DNA from: Gammaproteobacteria bacterium
GTDB taxonomy: Bacteria > Pseudomonadota > Gammaproteobacteria > Ga0077536
Assembly: GCA_019747795.1 (NCBI GenBank)
Contig: JAIEQK010000089.1
Location: forward strand, 1-57,673
Direction of reading: 5' to 3'
Length of the DNA stretch: 57,673 bases
The translations under genes were made by a program, and so were the position numbers. Position 1 is the stretch's first letter. Each line of letters opens with the position of its first letter. This document shows positions 46,445-54,919 of the stretch, in pieces. The notes beneath the pieces were generated by a model. That model ran no database searches. It had not been told where the DNA came from and was given only the letters and a program-made list of their open reading frames with translations.

Positions 46445-47299
46445 CTAACGGGGCGCCGGTGCCTTACAGAAGGTAAGGCAATAAAAGTATCGACTCACAG
46501 CGAAGTGATTCATGAGTACGGCACCGGCCGGCAGTAGTTCCAGCGGCGCCTTGGTAATACGATCAAAGAAGGTCAAAGCCCGGAATACCAGCTTGTGCGC
46601 CAAGCAATTCCAGCGGTCGGTATCCAGCTCCTCGTCGACCACAACGATTGGTGCCCCCGGCTTCGCTACCCGCATCATCTCACGTAGACCGAGCATGGGG
46701 TCTCGGTATGCGTTGATGCTGCCGACGTTCAAAACGCAGTCGAAGCTGTTGTCTGCGAACGGTAGGCAGTGGGCGTCCGCGTAGGCGAAGCGCAGCCGCC
46801 GTGTCGCGTGCGCGGCGCCGCGCACCGCCGCCCCCAGCATTTTCTGATTGATGTCCACTCCCCAGTATCCCAGCTTCGCGGGATCACCCGCTGCGTGGTA
46901 GATGAGTGGGATGTTCGCTCCGCTGCCCACGCCGACCTCGAGTACCCGAGCGGCGGCCCGGTTCCCCATGTCTTCCACACCTAGTTCAGCGATGTACTTC
47001 ATGCGATCGATGGGACCACTCGGGTACTCCAGCCAGGGCAGGACGTGATCCACCGCAGCATCGTGAAACGGCGCGATTAGGTCGTAGACGATGTCGACCA
47101 CTTGTTCCCGCTTGCCCAGCGCTTGCGCGTCGAATAGATGAGGCACGCTCTTCTTGACGCGCCATGCATGGTTCAGATCGCATTTGAGCACGCCATTCAG
47201 CGCGACCTCGTCATCTCGAGACGCACCTTCGAAAACCAACCGATGCTGGCATCGAGGACAGCGAAGCATGCTCCGATCTTTAGAATCCAAGCCAATCAC
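46445..47299 (-). CDS. SAM-dependent methyltransferase with N-terminal zinc-finger-like motif
   Basis: A 284-residue class I methyltransferase. The SAM site is VLEVGVGSGANIPLI, followed by GVDINQKML, DAHCLPFADNSFDCVLNVGS and the LREMMRVAKPGAPIVVVDEE strand. The N-terminus has C-P-R-C ... C-D-L-N-H, resembling the RlmA-type zinc site or Trm112-like segment. It starts at a GTG overlapping the stop of the giant kinase gene, so it is coupled to it, and is convergent with the lipid operon. The substrate could be a small molecule or lipid; an rRNA target is less likely given the context. Confidence 0.88.
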   Translation of the reverse strand: MIGLDSKDRSMLRCPRCQHRLVFEGASRDDEVALNGVLKCDLNHAWRVKKSVPHLFDAQALGKREQVVDIVYDLIAPFHDAAVDHVLPWLEYPSGPIDRMKYIAELGVEDMGNRAAARVLEVGVGSGANIPLIYHAAGDPAKLGYWGVDINQKMLGAAVRGAAHATRRLRFAYADAHCLPFADNSFDCVLNVGSINAYRDPMLGLREMMRVAKPGAPIVVVDEELDTDRWNCLAHKLVFRALTFFDRITKAPLELLPAGAVLMNHFAVSRYFYCLTFCKAPAPR

Positions 47300-50200
47300 G
47301 TCAACCCTCCTTCAGCGGTGATTCCCCGCGCCCATTGCAGTTCATAGGAGCACTCCAGACGTTCGAACGCGTCCGCCGCCATCGCAATGCACTTGTGGTC
47401 GTCGAGAGCACGCCCCAACTGTAGACTGGCCCACGCTTGGTCGTACGGCATCGCGCAGCGAGCCGCGCTGTGCACGGCCGTGGCAAGCAGTCTGCGCCCA
47501 CGTTCCAACCTTCCACGGTAGATCTGATGTACGCCGGTCCAGAGCATGGCCATGGGCGCCCCCAGCGCTTGGCGCCGGGCGAACCGCCGCAGCGAGCCCA
47601 TCACAGTTCGCACCGCACCGCTCGACACTTCGGAGGCGAACGCCGGCAGCTGCTCGAGGCCAAGCGTCGTCTCCGCGAGGGCGTGCAGCGCCGGTTGCAT
47701 CCAATAAGCGATCTGCGGGGTGGACTGAAGCTGAACCAGAGCCCTATTCACCCAACGCACCGCGATTTCATTTTCGCCGCCGCGAAAGGCGATCATCGAA
47801 AGTACACTGAACGACCACAGCGCCTCGGTCTTCGTGTAGCGTTCGTTGAGCATGCCGAGGGTCGCCTCGCACTGTTCGCGCGCCCGCTCTAGCTGACCAA
47901 GACGTGCCAGACACAGCGCTTCACCCTGCAGTCCCCAGCACTCGATCTGCCGATCACGCGTGCGCCGGGCGTCGTCGCGCAAGTCGATAAAGCTGTGCAC
48001 GCCCTGACGGAAGCGGCCGGCGAACACGTCTACCATCGCCTGCTGGGACTTGGCCTCGACGCGCAACCGAAGGTCTCCGCGCTTTTCGGCGTACCGCTCT
48101 GCGCGGTGCGCCTCGCGGGTCGCCCGTCGCCAGTCGCAATTGCCGAGGCGATACACCGCCATACGCGACAGTACCCAGCCCGTTCCCGCCAGATCACCCG
48201 TGCGTCTAGAGACCAGCAGAGAGCAGCGGGAAATTCGCTGGCTGAGGTGTTTCATGCCTAGAGAGTCAATCATCAAGGCGAACTGCGAATAAGTCTGAGC
48301 CAGTTCGAGCGAAGCCCCGATGCGCCGAGCCTGGATCACGGAGTTCAGCATTGACCACAGCACAGGTAACTGGCGCAGCGCGTAAAAGTTCGTGCTGGTA
48401 AGACGCATGAACGTGCGCGCTAGGTGCCGGGCGCGAGGGTCGTCCCGATACGGCTTGGGCTCGAGGCGACCCACCACCTTGAACAGGGCAAGCAGGATGG
48501 CACCGATGTAGCCGAAAGCGGTTCTTGGCACGGAATAGCCCAGCATGGTCAGCCCACGCTCGGCGTGACCGCTGCAAGCTTCCAGATTGCCAAGGCGATG
48601 ATGGCAATCAGCGAGGCAGACCTCGATCAGCGCGGCGACCGGCAGCGCGACATCGCGGGCGTCCTCATGGTCGGCCACTGCCAGGAGTTCGCGTGCATGC
48701 TCGAAGTGCTGGCGAGCTTCATCGCAGGCGCCTCCGAGCAACTCATGCTCCGCCGCGAGTAGCGTGTAGTGCAGTTCGTGACCGACTTCCCCGGCTTGGC
48801 CGAAGTAGCGCGCAAGTTCGGCGGCATGCTCGGGGCGATCGCGAAACTTTTGCGCCGCGTGTTCCGCCACATTGCGATAGAGCTGCGCCTTTTCGTGGCG
48901 GTCGATGGTCTCGAGCAGGTACTCACGAATCTTCTCATGAGAAAAACGGTAAGCTCGATCCGTGATTACCAGCACCGCTTCGTCGCTGGTGCGCCGCAGC
49001 CATCCGTCGAGATCCGCGCCTCGGACCATGCTCCTGATCAGTTCCAGATCCACATCACGACCGACGGTCGCAGTCAGGCGTAGCAGCCGCACATCGTCAT
49101 CTGCCAGACGAGCCAGACGCCTCTCGAGAATGCGGCGCATCCGCTCCGGTAAAACCCGAGGCGGCAGCTTGTCCCCAACAATCGCGGCGAGCGTGCCGGC
49201 GTCCTCGGCCAGCGCACGAATTGTCTCCACCACGAAGAAAGGATTGCCCTCGGTTTCTCGCGCCAGGAACGATTGCACCTCCCGAGAGATACGGTCACCC
49301 AGGATCGAAGAGGCCAGTTCAGCCGTCTCGGCCTGGGACAAACGGGTCAGGTACTGGACCCGCACGGCTTCCAGAATGCCTCCGTAGTCGCGCATCTCTG
49401 CTTCGCGACACGAGGCGACAATCAGCACCGGCATAGTATGAATGGGCCGCAGCAGCCATGTCAGGAGCTTGAGGCTCTCCGAGCCCGCCCAATGGAGGTC
49501 CTCCAGCACAATCAGAATCGGGGGCGCGTGCTCGGCGAGGATGCGCTCGATGTCGATGAACGAAGGCTGAGGCCGCGAGGCGGCGCGCGCGACAGCGGCG
49601 CTAGCGTCCTGGCCGTCGGCCGGCTCGGCAGGCGAGTCGAGGAGTTCGCAGTAGCGGATCACGTCGCCCCAAAGTCGGAAATTGCCTGCGTCACCCTCGA
49701 GGGCGTGCCCGCGCAACACGCGTACCCCGGACAACAGTGCCATGGTCTCGAATTCTCCGATCAGGCGTGACTTGCCAGAACCGGCCTCGCCCAGGACAAG
49801 GAGCGCGTCACCTCGTCCGGCGTGAAGTGCTCGGAGGGCCTCGTCGAACTGCGCGCGCTCAGACGCCCGGCCCACGAACCTGGCGGACTGCAAAATGCTT
49901 TCGCGCGTCGTCGAGGTCTCCGGCAGGACCTCTTCGAACTGCTCGCGCAAGGCGTCGAGGGCATGACGTGCGGATTGAAAGCGAGCAGCGGGATCGTTGG
50001 CCAGCAGCCGTACGAACACCGACTCCAGAGTCCCGTCGAGCTTGTCGCGCGCGTCCGGCAGACGGAACTCCTCGCGGCGGTGATAAAGGTCTATGGGATC
50101 GATGGGTAAGGGGTAGCGGCCGACGAAGGCTTCGTACGCTACCAGTCCGATGGCATAAAGCTCCGAAACCTCCGATGCCGGTGCGCCGCGTAGGAGTTCG

Positions 50201-50754
50201 GGCGCCATGTAGGCCGGCGTCCCCACAGTACGCTCGTCGGACGGGGCAGCACCCCGCCGCTCGACAGCGAATCCGAAGTCGACCAGCTTAATGCGCCCGT
50301 CGAGCACCAACAGGTTTCGCGCATTGATGTCTCGGTGTAGCACTCCCCGGTGATGAAGATACAACAGGGCGCGCAGCGCCTGTGCCAAATAGTCCACCAG
50401 CACTGCAAGGGGCTGAGAGCGCGCAACCATCGCCAGGGATTGCGCATTCTCGTGCAGGTCCATGACCAGGAAATCCCTCCCCGTCTCGTCGCAGCCGAAA
50501 TCAAGAGCCGTAACGATATTCGGGTGTCGAATGGACGCTAGCACGCGAAACTCGTCGCGAAGCAGGTGCTCATCGCAACCCGGCTCGACCAGGGCACGTT
50601 TGACAGTTACGACGCGTCCGCTGACGAGGTCGAGCGCGCGCAACACGGCACTGGTGGTGCCGCGGGCCACTTCATTGATGACCTGATAACGATGCGCCAG
50701 CACCGGACTCGTGGCGCGCGTACTCACAAGTCGTGGCTGGGCACTCACACGCAT
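47296..50754 (-). CDS. Protein kinase/AAA ATPase/TPR giant signalling protein
   Basis: A 1152-residue protein. Residues about 22-275 are an eukaryotic-type kinase: Lys52 in VVTVK, catalytic loop HRDINARN (140-147), DFG (159-161) and MAPE (183-186). Residues about 290-600 form an STAND-like ATPase, with Walker A GEAGSGKS (322-329) and Walker B LIVLEDLHW. The remaining 550 residues are helical TPR-like repeats. The layout resembles PknK-type kinases but without a LuxR HTH. The catalytic loop has Asn where Ser/Thr kinases have Lys, and reads like the tyrosine-kinase HRDLAARN motif. It is upstream of and coupled to the methyltransferase. Input and targets are unknown. Confidence 0.9.
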   Translation of the reverse strand: MRVSAQPRLVSTRATSPVLAHRYQVINEVARGTTSAVLRALDLVSGRVVTVKRALVEPGCDEHLLRDEFRVLASIRHPNIVTALDFGCDETGRDFLVMDLHENAQSLAMVARSQPLAVLVDYLAQALRALLYLHHRGVLHRDINARNLLVLDGRIKLVDFGFAVERRGAAPSDERTVGTPAYMAPELLRGAPASEVSELYAIGLVAYEAFVGRYPLPIDPIDLYHRREEFRLPDARDKLDGTLESVFVRLLANDPAARFQSARHALDALREQFEEVLPETSTTRESILQSARFVGRASERAQFDEALRALHAGRGDALLVLGEAGSGKSRLIGEFETMALLSGVRVLRGHALEGDAGNFRLWGDVIRYCELLDSPAEPADGQDASAAVARAASRPQPSFIDIERILAEHAPPILIVLEDLHWAGSESLKLLTWLLRPIHTMPVLIVASCREAEMRDYGGILEAVRVQYLTRLSQAETAELASSILGDRISREVQSFLARETEGNPFFVVETIRALAEDAGTLAAIVGDKLPPRVLPERMRRILERRLARLADDDVRLLRLTATVGRDVDLELIRSMVRGADLDGWLRRTSDEAVLVITDRAYRFSHEKIREYLLETIDRHEKAQLYRNVAEHAAQKFRDRPEHAAELARYFGQAGEVGHELHYTLLAAEHELLGGACDEARQHFEHARELLAVADHEDARDVALPVAALIEVCLADCHHRLGNLEACSGHAERGLTMLGYSVPRTAFGYIGAILLALFKVVGRLEPKPYRDDPRARHLARTFMRLTSTNFYALRQLPVLWSMLNSVIQARRIGASLELAQTYSQFALMIDSLGMKHLSQRISRCSLLVSRRTGDLAGTGWVLSRMAVYRLGNCDWRRATREAHRAERYAEKRGDLRLRVEAKSQQAMVDVFAGRFRQGVHSFIDLRDDARRTRDRQIECWGLQGEALCLARLGQLERAREQCEATLGMLNERYTKTEALWSFSVLSMIAFRGGENEIAVRWVNRALVQLQSTPQIAYWMQPALHALAETTLGLEQLPAFASEVSSGAVRTVMGSLRRFARRQALGAPMAMLWTGVHQIYRGRLERGRRLLATAVHSAARCAMPYDQAWASLQLGRALDDHKCIAMAADAFERLECSYELQWARGITAEGGLT

Positions 50755-50778
50755 CCTGATCCTGTGGGCTCAAGGCGA

Positions 50779-50809
50779 AGTATAGACCAAGCCAAGGAGT
50801 CCTCGCCAA
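50779..50809 (-). promoter_or_regulatory. Possible sigma-70 promoter of the kinase gene
   Basis: On the minus strand, TATACT (50784-50779) is preceded by TTGGCG (50809-50804) with a 19-bp spacer. It lies 25 bp upstream of the kinase ATG at 50754. The -10 is good, the spacer long, so confidence is modest. The 171-bp gap after the CRP gene allows independent transcription of kinase and methyltransferase. Confidence 0.35.
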
Positions 50810-50925
50810 GCCAGGGCTGTCGCATCCAGACCGGCGCCCGCCCCGGTTGCCGCGGCACCAGGCGGTCACCAAGGGTCGCGTACGGTTGACCCGCTTCGTG
50901 CGAACGTTAGTCGGAAGCCTCCCCC

Positions 50926-51636
50926 TCAGCCGTTGCGTGCCTCGTCGACTAGCCTGCCCAAGGCAGCGTAGTCGCGGATGATCCACGCGTCTCGGCGTGA
51001 GCAATCGAGCAGCCCCAGCCGCCGCAGGTGCGAGATCTCGCGTGACACGGCTTCCCGGTGAGTTGCCACGCGCGCGGCTACATCCGCGTGACGTGGAGGC
51101 CGAGCAATAATAGCTGCCTCGCTGACCTCGGAAACAGGCTTGGCGAGTCGATACAGCTCCGTTCGAACGCGTCCGCGCACACTCATGGTGGAGAACTCGA
51201 TCGCCCGATCGCTGAGAGCCCGCACCAGCGACGTCAGCTTGCGCAGTAGCCGCCACCGCAGCACTGAGTTGCTGTCGATCAGGACATGAAACGCGGCGGA
51301 TGACATACCCGCGACCAGGGTATCCGTGGTCGCAGTGACGCGTGCGGAGCGATCATGATGATCTATCGACGCAATCTCGCCGAACATGTCTCCGGGTCCA
51401 AGTTCGCGAAAAGCGATTACTTTGGCGTCGTGTCCATAGCAGGCTACGCTCACGTAGCCGCTTACCAGCCAGTACACGCCGTCATCGCAGTCTTGTTCCA
51501 TGAGAATGGCAGTCGAGGCCGCGTACCGGTATCCGCGCAATCGATTTGCGAGTGCCTCGAGTTCCGCGAGCTGTAGGCCTGCGAAGAACGGAATGGAGTT
51601 CAATGTCGCCACGCAGATCTTGACGTTTCTCTTCAT
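50926..51636 (-). CDS. CRP/FNR-family transcriptional regulator with cAMP-type binding residues
   Basis: A 236-residue CRP-like protein. The nucleotide-binding loop FGEIASIDHHDRSARV retains Glu87, Arg96 and Ser97, the residues that hold the ribose and phosphate in E. coli CRP, so it probably binds cAMP or cGMP. The C-terminal helix-turn-helix (about 183-205) reads VATHREAVSREISHL, with R-E-x2-S-R as in CRP (R-E-T-V-G-R), suggesting TGTGA-type half-sites. No FNR cysteines. The ATG overlaps the stop of the cyclase-like gene (ATGA), so both are made together. Confidence 0.92.
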   Translation of the reverse strand: MKRNVKICVATLNSIPFFAGLQLAELEALANRLRGYRYAASTAILMEQDCDDGVYWLVSGYVSVACYGHDAKVIAFRELGPGDMFGEIASIDHHDRSARVTATTDTLVAGMSSAAFHVLIDSNSVLRWRLLRKLTSLVRALSDRAIEFSTMSVRGRVRTELYRLAKPVSEVSEAAIIARPPRHADVAARVATHREAVSREISHLRRLGLLDCSRRDAWIIRDYAALGRLVDEARNG

Positions 51637-52295
51637 GCCCGCAGCTCCTCTTGATGATCGAACTCTTGGTCGGTGATGCCATTGGATGGCTTTTCGGTTG
51701 CGCTGCGAAGCCGCAGTGGCACGGGGCCGTGATGTCTTGGGCTCACCTCCGGACTGGATGCAGATGTAGGATCCGGCACTAACCTTGCGAACCGGACTGG
51801 GTGCTCTATGCCCTTCAGATGGGTTTCCGCCTCCGCATCACAGAGCTGCGCCCGTTGTGCCGGCAAGTTGGCGAGAACCTCGGCTGACACCACTATCTGT
51901 CCGGGCATCGCCAGATCACACAGACGGAACGCGAGAATCACGTTCAGGCCGAAGATGCGATCGGCCAGCTCGCATAGCGGCCCTACATGAATTGCTGTTC
52001 GCAACGCCAATTGGTGCCGAACTAACAATCTGTCGCGCTCCACCAGACGGTGGACGGCACAGGACGCCACCACAGCGGCATCGGCCGTTGGGAACGTGAA
52101 CAGCGCCCCGTCACCTCGGGCTTCCCAAGCACGTCCGCCGAAGAGCCGTACGACCCGCGCAGTGATGCGGGCGGTGCGGTGCATGACTTGCAGCGCTACT
52201 TCGTCACCGAGGCGAGTGGTCAGAGCGGTGAACCTAGCGACGTCGATGCAGACGACGGCGCTAGTGGCGACTTTGTAGGCGAGCGTGGTATTCAT
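51633..52295 (-). CDS. Class III nucleotidyl-cyclase-like protein with altered catalytic residues
   Basis: A 220-residue cytoplasmic protein consisting of a cyclase homology domain and a Pro/Ser-rich tail of about 45 residues. Both metal Asp are present (Asp18 in VCIDVARF, Asp62 in ARGDGALF). The purine-selecting position before the second Asp is Glu58, as in guanylyl cyclases, not the Lys of adenylyl cyclases. The transition-state Asn of the V-N-x-A-x-R motif is Ile120, although Arg124 is kept. It may therefore be a weak cyclase or a nucleotide sensor. ATG 52295 has GGGGA upstream; the sigma-54 promoter lies 38 bp before it. Coupled to the CRP gene by ATGA. Confidence 0.85.
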   Translation of the reverse strand: MNTTLAYKVATSAVVCIDVARFTALTTRLGDEVALQVMHRTARITARVVRLFGGRAWEARGDGALFTFPTADAAVVASCAVHRLVERDRLLVRHQLALRTAIHVGPLCELADRIFGLNVILAFRLCDLAMPGQIVVSAEVLANLPAQRAQLCDAEAETHLKGIEHPVRFARLVPDPTSASSPEVSPRHHGPVPLRLRSATEKPSNGITDQEFDHQEELRA

Positions 52296-52342
52296 AGTGT
52301 GGCGTTCCCCAGGACTTATGACTAAAGTCACCCGCCCAAGAG

Positions 52343-52358
52343 AGCAAACGACGTGCCA
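52343..52358 (-). promoter_or_regulatory. Near-consensus sigma-54 (-24/-12) promoter of the cyclase-CRP operon
   Basis: The minus strand reads TGGCACGTCGTTTGCT from 52358 to 52343, which agrees with TGGCACG-N4-TTGC(A/T) at every conserved base. The GG and GC are 10 bases apart. Transcription should start near 52333, giving a 38-base leader with a GGGGA ribosome site before ATG 52295. Confidence 0.85.
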
Positions 52359-52374
52359 GGGTCGGGCCTCGACG

Positions 52375-52390
52375 AATCAAACGCTTGATT
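52375..52390. promoter_or_regulatory. IHF consensus on both strands
   Basis: AATCAA-ACGC-TTGATT matches the IHF consensus WATCAA-N4-TTR perfectly when read on either strand. Its centre is about 50 bp upstream of the predicted sigma-54 start, between the -24 box and the upstream dyad, the usual place for a bending site. Confidence 0.65.
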
Positions 52391-52447
52391 GCACACGCTG
52401 TTAGATTTTTCTGCGCACAGCCAGCGACCCGTCAGAATTTCCTTACG

Positions 52448-52462
52448 GTGCGAGAAGCGCAC
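52448..52462. promoter_or_regulatory. Dyad upstream of the sigma-54 promoter, possible enhancer
   Basis: GTGCG-AGAAG-CGCAC is a perfect 5+5 inverted repeat centred about 120 bp upstream of the predicted start, a typical distance for an enhancer-binding protein. A related GCGCACA word also occurs at 52413-52419 and 52457-52463, 44 bp apart. The binding protein is not known. Confidence 0.45.
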
Positions 52463-52939
52463 ACCGAGCGAGCTTTGTCGGAATCCGATGTCCAGCTCTC
52501 CATCCGCGCTGCTCAAGCCATCACCATGAGTGGCATCCGGTGTGAGATTCCACCAGGGACGTGCGCCGAGTGAGCGGTGGCAAAGTGTGACGACGTAGCT
52601 GGCGAGTGGCGTGGGCGGAGGATTGAGGGGCGACGAGGCCGAAGTTCGGGCGCTGGCAGGCACCCAGCACCGTGCTTTCGAACTCGGGAGACGGTTCGGT
52701 ACGTTCATGTGTTTCCGCCTAAATCCGCCCCTCTGCGCGGATGGCGATGCGCGGAACGGGCACGTTGCACGTGACGTTCCTCACCGTGGCACTGCGAGGT
52801 ATAGGCGGCCAGCATTGCCCTAACCATGCCTGCGGATACTGCGTCAGTGCCTGACCGTCGAGTCGACGTGCAGGAAAACTCGCTCGTCCTACGTCACGCT
52901 CGACAGGCCGGTGATACCTCGACCGCGTACGTGTGCTTG
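52463..52939. other. About 480 bp without a recognisable gene
   Basis: Between the upstream dyad and the outer-membrane-factor pseudogene I see no intact gene. A 126-codon minus-strand frame (52328-52708) is open but covers the sigma-54 promoter, IHF site and dyad, which argues against it being a gene. The right part may contain the decayed 5' end of the pseudogene. Confidence 0.5.
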
Positions 52940-53770
52940 GCCCACGAGCGCGTCGAAGCACCGGGCTGCTCGCCGGGAGTGCCGGCGACTTCGGGCGCGG
53001 CTTGTCCTTTAGCGACACGAACGTCAACGCGAGTTGGGAACTGGATTTCTTCGGTTGGCGCCGCCGCGAGCGCTAGGCTGCACCGGCCGGGGTCGAAGCA
53101 AGCGAAACGAGCGCTGTGGCCGTCCGCCTCGGCGTCGCGGCGCAGACCGCCAAAACCTACGTGCTTATCCGCGGGCTGCAGGGACGGCGGGCCATGGCGC
53201 GCGAGCGGACGGCCGGGGAAGGTCGTCTGCTCAACATTGTCAGGCGACAGGACGTAGCCGGCGTGGCTGCCAAACTGCAGTCGCGGCGAGCCGGGAGCCT
53301 CGTGCATCAGACCGAGTCGACGGTCCCCGCCCTCGAGTCGGCGCTCCGGGCGGCACAGAATGCGGTCGAGATCGGACTCGGCGCGTAGCCTGGCGCCCAC
53401 CACCCGGAACTGCTCGTCGCCGGCACTGTGCCTGTTGCGCCGGACATCGAGAATGCCGGCGGACCCACTCCGCCATCTCGGAGTACTACCCGAAGATCTC
53501 GCTGAAGAGTCCGATCGGTACCGCGACCACCGCCTTTGGCGACGCCTTCTCGGGCGACGCCAACCATACCCAGGCCGGGGCCGGTCTGGGCTGGCGCCTG
53601 TTCGACTTCGCGTACGTCGACGCCAAGAATACCGCAGGCCGTGGCCGCTACGTTGAGGCGCTGGCCGCCCACAAGCTCGCGGTGCTGCAGTTATTCAACA
53701 ACGTGGAGAACGCGCTCACGGCGCTGCTGCGGGGCGAACGACAGGAGCGTAGCGGGCTCATCCGCGACGT
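52940..53770 (+). pseudogene. Decayed copy of the NodT-type outer-membrane efflux gene
   Basis: Translated pieces match the intact protein at 35794-37323 in order: DFGRGLS, ASWELDFFGWRRRER, AVRLGVAAQTAKTYVLIRGLQ, ESALRAAQNAVEIGLGA, AISEYYPKISL, GWRLFDFA, LAAHKLAVLQ. The frame is broken by a frameshift near 52980, in-frame stops TAG at 53074-53076 and 53386-53388, and a deletion near 53475 removing about 27 codons. The 5' end including the signal peptide is not recognisable. A 27-bp run at 53479-53505 is identical to 36752-36778. Ends are approximate. Confidence 0.9.
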
Positions 53771-53945
53771 CGCAGGCTTCGCCGCGTACGCCAGGAGTCT
53801 CGCTCTCCAACGGCCTGAGTCGCTCGGCATCGCACGCCAGCATGGCAATGCGGCAGCCTCCGCGGCGAAGCGTCGCGCGGCAGCGGCGCCCGTCTCAGAG
53901 CTGACGCCCGTGCTCAGCACCAGAGGCACGGACGCGCTGATGCCG

Positions 53946-54541
53946 CAACCCCCAGTGCATGCTCCTTGGCGAAATCGAAACGATCCGCGCCGAAGAAGAT
54001 GTCTTGTTCGATCCTGAAGAACGGCACCCGGAACACGCCGGCCTAGATGGCGGCCGCATTAGCCTCATCCAGCGCCGCTTCCATATCGGGCTGCGCGGCG
54101 AGGGGGATCACGTCCTGGCCTGGCAGGCCGAGGGACTTCATGAGCGCCTCGCTGGCCTCGCGGGTTGCCACGCTCCGCGAACGCGCCGAGGACGCATCGA
54201 GAATTGCGACATGGAAGCCGGCAGAGTGGTCGAAGGCTTGCGCGGCCAGCGAAGCGCGCGCGAGAAAGTGCAGATTGGTCGTCCCCGCCTACAGCACGGA
54301 CCAGCCCCCCGCATTCGCCATCAGCGGCACTCCGTGGCGCTTCGCTCACCGCGCGGTGTCGGCATGGGCGTGACGAAGCCTGGCCGGGCGCTTGGGCGAC
54401 GGATGGTTAGCGACCGCGTTCATCACATCGAGAATCGGGATGGCTTGTACACGACGAAGAGCCCGGACCGTGGCAATTGAGTATCTGCCAGGGACGCGTA
54501 GGGGCTGACTAGTCGAAATAGAGCTTGACGGGTTTGCTCAT
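53946..54541 (-). pseudogene. Decayed DsbA-family/2-hydroxychromene-2-carboxylate-isomerase-like gene
   Basis: The minus strand opens with MSKPVKLYFD then a TAG at 54511-54509; shifting the frame restores VSPYASLAD, the family's standard N-terminus. Further on one frame reads LMKSLGLPGQDVIPLAAQPDMEAALDEA, then a TAG at 54045-54043, then AGVFRVPFFRIEQDIFFGADRFDF, the typical C-terminus. Several frameshifts lie between. The family contains glutathione-dependent isomerases used in aromatic breakdown. The original start has GGAG and overlaps the end of a preceding frame. Confidence 0.85.
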
Positions 54542-54919
54542 ACTTGGCGCTCCATGATGTCGTGGGAGAATTTCGTCAGGACTGGGCGGCGTCGGGTCGA
54601 AAGCTCTGGCGAATGCCTCGATCCACCAGCGCGGCGGGCGCGAAGCGACGCAACAGCGACAAAGCGGCAACGGCCCTGCTTGCGGTATTGCGGGTGCGCG
54701 GGCTGCGCGGGGTTGCGGTCCGCAGGACGATGTTAGCGTCCACGCTTGGCTCTTCCCCCTGCACAGTGTGCGTCGGCAGCAGCGCGATGGCGACCTTGGT
54801 TGGCCTCGTGCTGCTTGGTGTGATCGAGTTCGCGGGACTAGCTCGATTCAAGAATGGGCTTGTCGTGGGCCGCCCCCGGGCGCGGTCTGGGCGGAACGCC
54901 TGGCGCGACGCCACGCCCC
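54542..54919. other. 378-bp stretch, probably decayed
   Basis: A minus-strand frame ends in a TGA overlapping the start of the isomerase pseudogene (ATGA), so an old coupled gene may have been here, but I cannot name it and its reading frame is not intact. No promoter or repeat is evident. Confidence 0.45.

Noticed and set aside
52328-52708. 126-codon open frame on the minus strand just upstream of the cyclase-like gene
   Set aside because: It covers the sigma-54 promoter, IHF site and dyad, has no recognisable domain and no good ribosome site.
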